Shown piece after piece: positions 1 through 10,379 of a stretch of DNA of 64,000 nt. The notes under the pieces are model-generated. The model did no database searches. It saw only the letters and a program-made list of their open reading frames with translations, and was not told the origin of the DNA. The DNA is taken from contig NADL03000463.1 in assembly GCA_002205965.3 (NCBI GenBank), positions 124,001-188,000 of the forward strand, given 5' to 3'. Each line of letters begins with the position of its first letter. Position 1 is the stretch's first letter. The DNA comes from Kappaphycus alvarezii (lineage: Eukaryota > Rhodophyta > Florideophyceae > Gigartinales > Solieriaceae). The position numbers and the translations under genes were made by a program.

Positions 1-2395
1 TATCCATCCATGGTTATGAAAGAATAATTTTCACAAAACTAGGAGCGCTGGTAAAATTAATTTAGAAATATATGAAAATAATTTTGAATCAATTATTAAT
101 GAAAATTTTGTAGTGGAAGATGTATGTTGAAATAATTTGATCACATTTTTTAGTGGAAGATGTATATTGAAATACTTCAGGATGATTTCGCAATTGCTCG
201 GAATTTTTAATTTTCTTATAGGAATAAAATCATCAAGCAGATGAACTTTCAGTTATTAATATTAAAATTACATTTTGTTGTCGAGGAGATGCCTAATCGA
301 GCTTAACTTTTATGGGACTTACTTATTCAACGTTTTCTATGACTTTTGATAGCTAAAAGCCGTTAGCTCCATGAAAAGAAAATAAATTTTCCATTATTAG
401 ATATGCTATGGATCTTTATATCTTTAAGCACTTGAAATGAAATCTGTAATAAATTAAATATCAAATGTTGTGTACAGATTTAAATACTCCATTCATATCC
501 GGGACTAATAGTATTACCGAACACAACAAATCAATATTTTATCAGAGTTTCAAAGGATTACTCCTTGTCTATTATAATATGTGAGAAATGGTGTATCAAT
601 TTACTTTGAGTACATCTACTGATCTATATGCCACATTTGGTGACAAAAGTGGACTGTAGGAGGCTTTTATGAATTTGGGATTAAACAACATGGTTTGCTC
701 TAGAGCTGAGTTTCAGATTCGTCGCAGTCACAGATACACCTACTCTGATTCCTTTCAGCTTTTTTGACGTGGATTTGCCCAAATTTGAAACGAAACTTGA
801 TTTTTGGCGATCGCGGCAGCCTCAGTTTGGATTTGGCCGTAATTTTTTTCTGGCCTATCTTATAAGCTTTCCTGATCTGCAGACGTTCTATGAAGTACGT
901 TTACTCAAGACAACGCAACTCTGCTCGTTCTCTGCTATTTGTTGCAACTGTCCCGATAGTTTACACTGTCGATCGGCAACAAGGTTTGCTATATGCGTCA
1001 GTAATCGGTTCGAAATTGTCCAGTGAGAGCATGATCATCACAACGAAGTAATAGGAGTGCTGTCTATGTTAGGCCCGAGCGGTTTAGCCTAGCACATCAT
1101 TAAATAGTGGAGGCTAGCTCCCTCAAATAAATGCCCTACAAAAGGAAGGCATTTTATTGCCCACAAAATAATTCAGAGTTATTATTATGGAATAAGTTGG
1201 AAAATTTTTCCCCTAGATTGTTTGAGCACTCACTAGTTGTGACTGATGGTTCATGACAACGTGGAAATAGTTCAGATTAAGATCCTAATTGGGGTTATGT
1301 GCATGAATATTTGCGATCAGTTGAGCACATTAAAATAACTCTATCGGGGTCCATTAGCATAATGGACTCCGATAGAGACGCAATCCTGGTATTAGTAATT
1401 TTAAGTTTACGGCGTAAATAGTATTTTTTCGTATAATTTAGACTGACTAATGGATTGGGGTAGATTTAATTAGTTTAACATTTGGAAAATATGGGGGAAA
1501 GGTTTGGGTGTTTTACTCTTGGAAGTTATATCCGATGTATAAAGTGGAAAGTATTGCATAGTCATCAGCAGAAATTAATCGTAACGCTTTCATCAATTTA
1601 TTTCAGGGCTTTTCTAGCAACGAAAAGGGAGGAAGAAAGGTTGATGATTTCTTTTCTCGTCTATAGATAACCTTTAAACTCTGAGGGCCGATTGTAAACA
1701 GTAACTCTTACTAGAAGAGTTCCGAGATGCCTGATGAAAAAAATATGGGTGTCAAGGCCAGAAGAATGTGATTTTCAAGTCTCCGTTTAAGTGGGGTAGT
1801 TTACAGTGCGTACAAAGAAGTGTTTTAATTTCTTGGATTCGAGAAAAGGACCTCTAACGCCGACTTCTCCATACTTGTTCCAGTAAAATCGGGCTGTTTT
1901 GTAGTCTTTCAAAGTGTTCTTCATTGCAATGCAGCTTGTGGAATCAATAAAACTCTTTTCATGAAATATCGGAGGTAGTTCGTAAATATTTACTTCTCAA
2001 ACTTAAAAAGGATTCAGTCGTTATGCAGAACAAACATTTTACGTGGCATACAGTGCAATCAGCTGTGCCAGCTGTCTTTTTCGGAAACTGCATTGCAGCG
2101 GCAATACCATTTTTGGCAAATCCATTCACACTACTAGTTGCACTTGTCAAGCAAGTCAAAACCCCGGGGAAAGGTGGCACTTTTCCTTTGATATTGCCTC
2201 CGCCAAGGGCCTTATTAGTGTCGCTAGTGCATTGCCCTGGTCCAGAGCCCTCGAAATAGCTGTTATACTGGAGCTCTACTGCCACTAACTTGCCAGGACT
2301 CCTGTTCAATAACCGGCAAATAAGGAACTAAACCATTTCGCGGTGCCACCGTTACCAGTTCACTGTTATTAACTGGCTCCCTTTGTTTAGTGCAA
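1..2395. other. AT-rich intergenic tract, no supported gene
   Basis: Mostly AT-rich sequence without a frame resembling a known protein. It contains a two-copy direct repeat with period 40 (copies at 111-136 and 151-174) and a long hairpin at 1339-1377. A less AT-rich patch at about 2020-2300 is open on both strands but matches nothing I recognise. Confidence 0.6.
1339..1377. repeat. Near-perfect 18-bp inverted repeat (hairpin)
   Basis: Arms 1339-1356 and 1360-1377 are complementary over 18 bp with one mismatch, around a 3-nt loop (gca). There is no coding context. It resembles in form, not in sequence, the perfect hairpins beside the two LTRs at 36523-36562 and 50131-50171. Confidence 0.75.
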
Positions 2396-2545
2396 CATGT
2401 ACTGTACTGTACATACAGTATGAGGAGTTCTATCTATTTTCTCAAGAATAGTGGTTGGCGGTTTTCTCGTAAATTACAGTACAGCACTGTACAGTTAGAC
2501 CTTGTACTGTACGTTACTTGTTTAAATGACATTACAGTACTTTCC
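2396..2545. promoter_or_regulatory. TACTGTA/TACAGTA palindrome cluster upstream of PAC2
   Basis: At least five overlapping TACTGTA, TACAGTA or GTACTGTAC words lie here, 150-300 bp before the PAC2 start codon. Similar clusters precede pantothenate synthetase, endonuclease III and the CPSF-A gene. A promoter role is inferred from position only. Confidence 0.4.
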
Positions 2546-2698
2546 AAATAATAAATTACCCAAAATTTCCCCGTTGTATTATCCTCCAGCGGCGACAAGG
2601 AGCAAAACCGAATCACGCCTTGCCCCGACCTTACGCACTTGCCGATTGTCACAAAAGCCGGATCAAAATTTCGGCCGTCCATCCACGCGCCGAACACC

Positions 2699-3568
2699 AT
2701 GTCCGAATCCGAGCTAACGCTCCACCCTCCCGTCACCCTTCCCCCCTCCTGGACCCTGGTATTCCCGTCTGTCACGATTGGCAACACCCCTCAACTAGCG
2801 CTTGATCTAATTCTCACCACACTACCCGTCACCCATCTAGCACACCTTCGTGCCCCGTCGGTCCTTCCGTTTGCATCCCCCGTACCGTCCATTCCGCCCC
2901 ATCACACCACCCTTCTTACTGCTCTCGAATTCTACCGACTCGATAACACGGACATCATACTCTTGCAACAACGAGCACCCACTGCCAGTGGTCGCGCAGA
3001 TGAGTTTGCCCACCAGCTTGTCGAATGGGCTGTCGCGCAAGGCTGCGATCGCTTTGTTATGTTGTGCAGCTCCAATGCCGCCGGTTTGAGAGGTTTGAAA
3101 GAGAACACCGAGTCAAAACCACCCGCCCGCCCTTGGGCGAGGGGATTTCGCCATGTGGCCTCCACCAACGGCGTGAATGGCTCGTTTATAGGTCGCATGC
3201 GGGAAATGGGCATATCAGTCATGGAGACAGTCACATCAGATCAACGTGGGTGGGAAGCGCAGATCGTTGATAATGTGGCGCGCGATTTGGGAAAGGCCGA
3301 GTGCAGAATACCGGCCTTTGTGCCTACTGCAAGGATGTCCAGCTTTGTGCGCGGTATGTTAGAGACTTGTGAGAAACGAACAGTCGACATCGGGGGGGTT
3401 GTGCAGTTTGTGCATGAGGGGGACAATGGGGGTGATGCAAGGGTGTTGGCATCCGTGGTTGTCGCTGCCTTGGGTATCGCCGAGGAGGCGGTTGAAGACG
3501 CCGCTGCAAAGTGGGTGGTGCCAATGGCCTGGAGTGATCACGCGGGTATACCTGCAGGATTGTATTGA
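2699..3568 (+). CDS. PAC2: Proteasome assembly chaperone 2 (PAC2/PSMG2-like)
   Basis: The 289-residue product resembles the PAC2 family, which with PAC1 guides alpha-ring assembly of the 20S proteasome in the cytosol and nucleus. The N-terminal block TLVFPSVTIGNTPQLALDL (about residues 17-35) matches the family's signature of a valine/glycine-rich strand, then GN-x-x-QLA-x-DL. A later patch with FVMLCSSNAAGL fits the central part of the fold. Length is near the family norm of about 250-270 residues. I chose the ATG at 2699 because the similarity begins shortly after it; an upstream in-frame start would add unconserved residues. The frame is uninterrupted and ends at TGA before a geneless stretch. 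The family call rests on motif reading alone and is fairly confident. Confidence 0.75.
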   Translation: MSESELTLHPPVTLPPSWTLVFPSVTIGNTPQLALDLILTTLPVTHLAHLRAPSVLPFASPVPSIPPHHTTLLTALEFYRLDNTDIILLQQRAPTASGRADEFAHQLVEWAVAQGCDRFVMLCSSNAAGLRGLKENTESKPPARPWARGFRHVASTNGVNGSFIGRMREMGISVMETVTSDQRGWEAQIVDNVARDLGKAECRIPAFVPTARMSSFVRGMLETCEKRTVDIGGVVQFVHEGDNGGDARVLASVVVAALGIAEEAVEDAAAKWVVPMAWSDHAGIPAGLY

Positions 3569-3569
3569 T

Positions 3570-5070
3570 TTGCAACATGTTTATAAACGCCCTCGCGGCA
3601 TTGCGCCGCTTGTGCAGACTTTTCAGTTACGCACCTTTTACCGTGCCTTCCATGTTCGCCTGTCGATAAGATTTGGAAGCATCTCGGCTGGCTGGAGGGT
3701 TGCTCCACACCAGAAACGAAACCCTCCACATGGTTTTAGTGTAGTTTGGATGTCTGCTTCATGACTTTATGGAAACACTGTGCGTGGTCTAATATTCTCA
3801 AACGCGCCGTGGGTTGTTGAGATTCTGCTTGTGTAGCTCGCGACGTTTATTTTGCTTCTGGACGACCGCCAGTAAAAGATGCCTAGCGCATGCACACCCT
3901 ACACGTGCTGTTGATGTTTGCACCGGATGATGGGAACCGAGCATCTTTGGTAGGGAGACAATATGCATCCGGACTCTTTTTGAATCGTCAATACTGCGCG
4001 TATTGTGGCATTGCTCAATAACAGACAGAAACATGTTGGGTTTAATAAATTTAAACAACCCTTAACAATTGTCTCGTGAGGCTCGCTAGTGCGTCACGAT
4101 GATCCATCTGGTTGCAGAACCTACGAAGAAGCGCAATTTCCGAGAGTAGGTTGCAAAAACGTTCCGAGGTGGTACGTGTTTTTCCAGGTTTTCTCAATTC
4201 GTTGCTCAGGAACTAGTTTGCAACTTTGTTTCTGTTTGAGGACGTGAACCCCTCCAAGGGAAGATCTGGAGGCTTCATCCTAGTCGTCGTTATGTCAACA
4301 TCCATCATCAAACATTTTGGTGAGGTAAATGCGTAGCATGTTGTCAATCTTGATATGCGCGGTATTCAGAAAAGAGTGCGGTCCCATTCCTCCACTATCT
4401 CCGGCGAGTGCATTGGAATGGATGCATGATTCTATTCGTGGGCGGACAAGGAAGCAGCGGAACTAACAACGCATTGGATACAAGGAGCGCCGTTACCTCA
4501 GGCCAAGTGCCTAGCATGACCGATTACAGCGGTTGTTGCAAATGCGTGAGGACACAACTGGCTAATATAGGTGCAAGATCAAATGCACCAACTTGAACCG
4601 TTTTCTAATCTTGTTTCCAAACGGACGTGGAACCAAGCTCCTCAAATCGGCCGGAGTTTCTCGCCAATAGTAACGTCAAAGTGTCAGGATGACGCAAAAA
4701 GGCAGCTCAATTGGAAAGTATGATGTGGTTTCAGCCGCTGCTGTAACCCTACGGTGTAACCCGATAGTGAAGAGCTGCAGACCACTTTCATTCGTAACCG
4801 CCTTTTTCTGGACATGGGCGCAGGGCACCACAAGATGTTTTTCAATTTCTCTGCGTAAGTGACTTGGAGAGGTAGACGCGGTCTCATTCGGTTAATAAAA
4901 GGCTCCAAGGACGTGAAAGTATCGCCTGAAAGAGGATGACACGCGACCGGGCAATGTTATGCACAGACATCGGCAAACAGCCACAACGGAACATGCTAGA
5001 TTATGTCTGGCAGTTTCTGCTCGAAGAAAGTCCCTTTCCAACGTGGTGCAGGGAGTAATACCCAGCCGTC
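3570..5070. other. Intergenic, nothing recognised
   Basis: About 1.5 kb between the PAC2 stop and the pantothenate synthetase stop. Short frames occur on both strands but none resembles a known protein, and no repeat or RNA gene was recognised. Confidence 0.5.
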
Positions 5071-5071
5071 A

Positions 5072-5941
5072 TCAGCGGTAGACACCAGCGTCCAGCACAA
5101 CGTTATCGATTAGCCTAGCATTGCCCAACATAGCGGCGATACATAACAGACAATCCTTTTCCAGTACCCCAGATAGCACCTCTCTCATAGTCGACCTGTC
5201 ACAGACACTAACATACAACAAGCGAAATGGGCCTCCCTCAAGCATCTTTCGCACCTCTGCCCTAATGGCCTCCACGTCCCTACAACCGGCACGCACCATC
5301 TTCAAGGCCTGTTTCAAGGCTCGATAAATAGCGCCCGCCACCTTTCGCTCCTCTGCGGTCAAATAGACATTCCTTGAGCTCATTGCCAAGCCATCGTGCT
5401 CCCTCACGGTGTCACATACAACGACTCTCACATCCATGCACAGATCCTTGACAAGTGTATGGACGACAGCACATTGCTGAGCATCCTTTTGACCAAAATA
5501 CACAGCATGCGGCCGAAGCAATATAAACAACTTTGTCAAGACAGTAGCCACTCCGCGAAAAAACGTGGGACGAGACCTACCCTCCGACCGTTCATTGCGG
5601 TCCGGATTTCCCACCCCGGTTGTAACCCAGGTGTCAAAATCGGGTGGGTAGATTTCCTCTCGTTGCGGCATGAATACGACATTGACAGCGCGCCGTTTGC
5701 ATTCGGCAAGGTCGTTTTCCTCGGTGCGCGGGTAGTTTTGCAAGTCCTCGCCCGGTGCAAATTGAGCGGGATTGACGAATATCGAGGCGATGGTGAGGGA
5801 CATTTCGGATACGCTGCGATCTACGAGGGATAGATGACCATCATGCAGGGCGCCCATGGTAGGCACAAATCCTACGGTAGTGTGTGGTGGGAGAGATGAG
5901 CGGTAGGCTCGCATCTCGGCTACGGTGCGAAGAATCTTCAT
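5072..5941 (-). CDS. panC: Pantothenate synthetase (pantoate--beta-alanine ligase)
   Basis: This enzyme joins pantoate and beta-alanine using ATP through a pantoyl-adenylate, the last step of vitamin B5 synthesis before coenzyme A. The 289-residue product carries the whole family signature: PTMGALHDGHLSL near residues 27-39 with the nucleotidyl-transferase HxGH (H33, H36), then FVNPAQF, NYPR, YFGQKDAQQ and MSSRNVYL in the usual order. Length matches bacterial and plant enzymes. The start at 5941 (MKILRT) is the ATG where homology begins. The same frame continues to an ATG at 6088, adding a 49-residue Ser/Thr-rich, Arg-containing leader that could be an organelle transit peptide, but TACTGTA palindromes lie in that stretch, so I take it as promoter or 5' UTR. 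No intron is seen. Confidence 0.93.
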   Translation of the reverse strand: MKILRTVAEMRAYRSSLPPHTTVGFVPTMGALHDGHLSLVDRSVSEMSLTIASIFVNPAQFAPGEDLQNYPRTEENDLAECKRRAVNVVFMPQREEIYPPDFDTWVTTGVGNPDRNERSEGRSRPTFFRGVATVLTKLFILLRPHAVYFGQKDAQQCAVVHTLVKDLCMDVRVVVCDTVREHDGLAMSSRNVYLTAEERKVAGAIYRALKQALKMVRAGCRDVEAIRAEVRKMLEGGPFRLLYVSVCDRSTMREVLSGVLEKDCLLCIAAMLGNARLIDNVVLDAGVYR

Positions 5942-5989
5942 TGCGGGGGAATGCGTAGAAGAAGACGAGGAAGTTTTGATGCACTCCGT

Positions 5990-6470
5990 TTCTACTGTAC
6001 AGTAGTGATGGGCGGATCTAGGTAGGTCGGAGCGGCAAGTCTGGACATTGTACCGTAGTACAGTACGTACAGTATCTTGTGATCCCAAGGTCGGAGATCA
6101 TCGGATGCGGAATCCATTGTTTTGTAACGCCGGTTATCTGCATCGCTGTACACGTGTGAACAAAGGAAACGTACTACTGTACAGTATGAGATTTACAGTT
6201 GTGTACATTTTGCAATATGACATTTCAGGCCCCAAAATCAATCGACTCCCAGCACTCGTCTCCACCACACAATCCACCGCCCGGCATCTGTGCCTTGCCT
6301 TGCCTTGCCTTGCCTTGCCACGCCTCCTCGCCGCCAACCCACCGCTGCAAACTGTAAGCAATTTGCCGCCTGTAACGGCGCACGTGTGAGCCTACAGTAC
6401 TGTACTGTAGACCAGCTAGTCACACACTTGCCACAAAAGTTGAGGTACAGTACTGTACAGTACATCATTC
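5990..6470. promoter_or_regulatory. TACTGTACAGTA palindrome clusters upstream of panC
   Basis: Palindromic words occur at about 5994-6006, 6055-6076, 6172-6187, 6395-6412 and 6444-6463, several being perfect (TACTGTACAGTA, GTACAGTACTGTAC). They start roughly 50 bp upstream of the panC ATG. Function is inferred from position. Confidence 0.4.
6292..6319. repeat. GCCTT pentanucleotide microsatellite
   Basis: More than five head-to-tail copies of a GCCTT unit lie in the panC upstream region, between two TACTGTA clusters. Confidence 0.85.
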
Positions 6471-6474
6471 TCGC

Positions 6475-7460
6475 CTGCATTGCCGCCATCTTACATACTG
6501 CAGGCCGGACACGTATGTATCACCGTCAACGCTTTCCATGCACCAACTACCCCATTCTTGACACCGCGTGTCCATCACCACCACGCGCCTGCCCCGCAGA
6601 AATGTAGCGTGCAAATGCACCCGCCACGCCAACAATCGCTTTCAGTCGCCGTTTTTTCCAGTCATGCGCCGAAACCGCTGCGTACTTCCTCGCATCGTGC
6701 TTCCTTAAAGTCAGTGAACAAAAGTCCGTGAGTATCGGGAGCCGCTGCTTTATTGCCAATGCAATGAATGACTCGGGCTGCTGTATTCGTACCTTAGACG
6801 CTGGATATGCCCTCGGGCTAACATGTCGGCGACAAACATTCTTGTCGACTCTGGGGTGCCTTGTGGAACGGCGCTGTGCGCTTGATTTGTGGAATGTTGT
6901 GCAGTGCAGGCAATGTTGGTGCGTTTGAATGCGTATACTGGACGTTGGGAAAGGGTGAATAGATGAATTGTAATTATGTTTACACTAGGTCCGCATCAGG
7001 GGCCTGGAGTCCCTATCCTATTTTTTGTTGCACTAGTGATTGTTGGAACGGGCAACAAACTCTCTTGTCAAACCGTCTGCTATGGTATGTAGCGAAAGAT
7101 GCAGGCAAACAGATGGAATCAAATCGTTAACTTATACTCTCATGCTCTGCTGTGAATATCATGTTTATGATTTATGTCGCAAACGTCTTCCGCTTGTGAC
7201 AACAAATTCTATCTCATCGCGTTATCTACACACTATGGTACTGGAAAGCTGTCAAGTGCCTCACGAAACAATTGATTGTCAATGTCAAATGGTGGTGCGT
7301 CTACTTTATCCTGTTCCAATCCTAGTATGATTCACTGCAACTTGCTTACGAGGCTCAATATTTCCGCAAATTTCTGCTCTAGCACACCACCAACACCCAG
7401 TTCCATCCTCACCCTATAAAAATTTTTTAATTCACCAAAACATACACACCAGTCTCCAGC
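6475..7460. other. Intergenic, nothing recognised
   Basis: No frame here resembles a known protein. Short frames on both strands overlap one another and have no supporting motif. Confidence 0.45.
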
Positions 7461-7464
7461 TTGA

Positions 7465-8034
7465 TCATTTCGGGACATTCCCTATACCACCGCGATTTGC
7501 GAGAGAGCACCGTTCGAATGTTTTTACAACCGTCCTCTCATACGTATCATATATATCCATCGGCACAGAGCAATCCCATCGTAATCGCCTTAGAAATTCA
7601 ACTTCAAGAGCATTCATCTCCTCAATGGATGGAACCCCTCCAATTTTTGACAGCGATGAATTTCGATGAGATTCGTCCTCTACATACTTTGCCGCGACAC
7701 AAATAGAACTTGTAAACAATCGATGAATGTTCAGCTCCCTCAATGCAAGCAGTTCGTCTTCTTTTCCCACTCGATCTAAATAAATCAAACCAACAATAAA
7801 TACACTCCTGCTCACGTTAAGATATCGAACAAATCTTGCAACATAATTTCTTAACATGATCGATGGTCTTGATACGCTATAAAATGCATTACTACTTCTA
7901 TCCGAATACTTTGCTGATTTGTAAGGCGGTCCTCCTGCAAGGATGGATTTAGGTGTTTTGTCGAGTTTTTCATTTGCCTCGCATATTTCTAAAAGAATCA
8001 CTGACATAGCATTCACCAGCTCCGTTTCCTTCAT
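7465..8034 (-). CDS. P/U-type (PHO80-like) cyclin
   Basis: The 189-residue product is a small single-box cyclin of the PHO80/cyclin-P/U group, partners of PHO85-like kinases in nutrient and phosphate signalling. After an N-terminal helix with ETELVNAMSVILLEICEANEK comes the cyclin box: PSIMLRNYVARFVRYLNVSR, then VGLIYLDRV, LNIHRLFTSSICVAAKYVED, and SLSKIGGVPSIEEMNALEVE ending in LRRLRWDC. Order and spacing are typical and the length fits (about 190-230). The first ATG is at 8034; the same frame is open a few codons further. A second frame on the same strand ends 2 nt upstream, which is unusual for a nuclear gene. Which kinase it binds cannot be told. Confidence 0.85.
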   Translation of the reverse strand: MKETELVNAMSVILLEICEANEKLDKTPKSILAGGPPYKSAKYSDRSSNAFYSVSRPSIMLRNYVARFVRYLNVSRSVFIVGLIYLDRVGKEDELLALRELNIHRLFTSSICVAAKYVEDESHRNSSLSKIGGVPSIEEMNALEVEFLRRLRWDCSVPMDIYDTYERTVVKTFERCSLANRGGIGNVPK

Positions 8035-8036
8035 TC

Positions 8037-8480
8037 TTACAACTGACAAGGGCTTGCCCCTATTCGTTCCCCGTTCCCTGGTCCACGCGGTCGCGTTGGT
8101 GACTTAGACGAAATTGATTCGCCGATGATCTGCCCTGCTGTTGCTCTGCTAGTAACCGTCCGTCGTACCCGTTTTGTTCCCTGCTTGGATCTTGAAGTTC
8201 CATTCCCCCTCCTTTTGTTCTCTGATCGATTTTGTTTTGGTGGAACACCGATTCCTGATGAGTTTTTGAACCACTCCGCAGTTTCATTCGAAAAAAATAT
8301 AATCAGCACTCGGAATTGTATCTCCTGCACTCGCTGCTCACTAGGAACAGTTTTCTGTGCCCAAACCAAAATAAAAAGGTCTCTCTCGTTCAGAGCTAAA
8401 CTTCTTGCTGCTGCCTCCAAATCCTTTAATTTCCTTCCAGGAGTAGATCGTTGATGTCCAAGAGTATGTTGGTTTAGCAT
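8037..8480 (-). CDS. Hypothetical 147-residue frame ending 2 nt before the cyclin ATG
   Basis: I do not recognise this product. It starts at an ATG (8480), has a mixed-charge N-terminal half with a hydrophobic patch (FRVLIIFFSNETAEWF near the middle) and a very basic Arg/Lys/Ser/Gly-rich C-terminal half. Its TAA lies 2 nt upstream of the cyclin ATG on the same strand, and the junction contains a GTAAGA word that could be a splice donor. A TACTGTA-type word lies about 100 bp further upstream (about 8583), which would fit a promoter for a joint transcript. It may be an N-terminal extension of the cyclin in a shifted frame, a separate small gene, or chance. Confidence 0.3.
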   Translation of the reverse strand: MLNQHTLGHQRSTPGRKLKDLEAAARSLALNERDLFILVWAQKTVPSEQRVQEIQFRVLIIFFSNETAEWFKNSSGIGVPPKQNRSENKRRGNGTSRSKQGTKRVRRTVTSRATAGQIIGESISSKSPTRPRGPGNGERIGASPCQL

Positions 8481-8489
8481 GGGCAGGGA

Positions 8490-9600
8490 AATTCACAGGG
8501 CGCAAAGGAGAAAGAAGCATGGGAATATTAAACCGGGACAGTCGGCAATGTGATGATACCCGCATTTCCACCTTTCTGCAGCATACTGTATCTCCCACGC
8601 AGGATCGACAGCAATCATGACATGATATCTAAACAACTTCTCGCGTAGATGCATCTGCAGCACACAGTTTTTTAGTAAAAATAAGGCTTGTGCACAGGAA
8701 ATAGGGCGCAAGTGGACGTCAATGGAACCAGCATATTAAAAGAGCTGCAGGGGGTTTCAAGGTCACAGCGCGACCTGCGATTCCCTGTCAAATGCGATTC
8801 GTGTTACTCACCGGTTACAACGCTATTTCTGGAAAGACACGCAAGAACGAAACTGTTTCATTGCATTTTCCGCTTATTCTAGCGATTCTGAATTGGAAAA
8901 GTGTTTTCAGTAATAAGGTAAAAGGTTGTTACACCAATCCAAAAATTTCAAATTAGTTCGTCCGGGAGCTTCGGTATGCGCAAATCTCACCTTCGTACAT
9001 CAAACAGGTACATAACACGTAGCAGTACAGTATGAGGGGCCTTTCTTGTCATGTGCAATATGACTCGATGTAAAAGCAATACATGGGGTGAAGCTAAAAG
9101 GGTGTGAGCAGGAGCAAAATGAATTTCGTGCACATAAATTGCTACACATGTTTGGTGATTTCTGAACGATAGCATATGAAGGATACAAGGATTGGGAGGG
9201 TTAGAGAGAAAATAGAGGAAATCTCGCTATCCTCCCTCAATTTTATTCCCTGTAAAATTGTGGACTTCGAAAAATCCCCTTTACCAATGTAGTCGGAATC
9301 GAGGAAAAAACGCGAGCTCCAGATATGCTACCGCCCTGTCTGCCAAGTCACCAGGAATAAATGCATTAGTTTTACTCCTTTCTCTGAAATGCGAGGAGGA
9401 TAAAGCTTAGGTGGTTAAATAATTGGAAAGTACTGCAGGGTCCTTCCTAAAAGTGGAAACCTTGGGTATATTAATGATTGAAAAATAGGTTGGCCTGTGT
9501 TCTAAAGTGCATCATCAAATAATTGGTACTCGGCATGGGAAAATAAGGTAAAGTGAAGCCGGATGTTCCCTAAGTGATTAAGCGTTGTTGATGTAAGCTT
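8490..9600. other. Intergenic, nothing recognised
   Basis: No supported frame. One ACAGTATGAGG word at about 9025 also occurs near 2416 and 25089, each next to a TACTGTA-type palindrome. Confidence 0.45.
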
Positions 9601-9604
9601 GCAG

Positions 9605-9950
9605 CCTAAGAGATGAGCAGCGCTCGCAGATCACCTAGAAGACAGGCTGGAGACCATCCATAAGACATGCAGCATTGGGCATTGATGCCGCTGCGGCGTG
9701 CCTTAAAGTGACGACTTCGTTAACCTTTCCGTAAGCCCCGTAGTCCTTATTGCAACACTGCGAGCGAAGTCGCTTAGCAGCGCATAGGTCTCCGAGTGCA
9801 AACCTCCGAGGGTGGAGATGGGGACAGGAACAACCTTACATCCGGCATAATACAAAAAGGACTCGTACCTTCTCAGTTCCGCGTTTGTCGCTTTATAAAT
9901 ACTGCAAGTCATTTTCCGCCGCTATCTGTAGATGAGTACCGGATTTGCCG
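9605..9950 (-). mobile_element. 5'-truncated LINE 3' end (copy A)
   Basis: On the minus strand the translation reads RRYESFLYYAG, then VPVPISTLGGLHSETYALL, then FARSVAIRT, and after a short gap NAACLMDGLQPV. This is the last part of the non-LTR reverse transcriptase protein repeated across the window (GGWHPDA family tail). The long RT pseudogene begins about 400 bp downstream on the other strand. Confidence 0.7.
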
Positions 9951-10379
9951 AGATAGAAACCCAGAAAAGCGATTGAAAAGCATGGAGCTATCTTTTAAAG
10001 TTAGTCAAGCTGCTACGTGGGTAATATCTTTTGAGTATCATCGCAAATCCGCTTTTGTGAGAGAATATTGAAGAAGCAGAGCGCTTCAGGGTCCATCCAA
10101 AGGATTGGTACCAAACCTACACAAGACTGCATTTAGAGCTAGGGACCCAAGAAACACTCCTTACAAGTCCATGTACTGGCTTTGTTCTTTAAGGAATGCG
10201 TTTCAAAAGGAAACAATGCCTAAGAGTTTTATGATTTACGGCCATGGACGGCCGTTTCCAAAGAGGGAAGGCAAAGGGATCATCGAGAAGTTGTTGCGAA
10301 GTAGTAGTCTTTTAGCTGCTGGCGTTTGTGCTGTCAAGCATTGGAGGGAGGGGATCTTACAGAAATAAATACATCCTCT

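Noticed and set aside
1959..2309. Overlapping open frames on both strands in a less AT-rich patch
   Set aside because: No motif on either strand, and no way to decide which, if any, is coding.
10105..10368. 87-codon plus-strand frame before the LINE RT
   Set aside because: Could be the LINE's upstream part, but no motif supports it.
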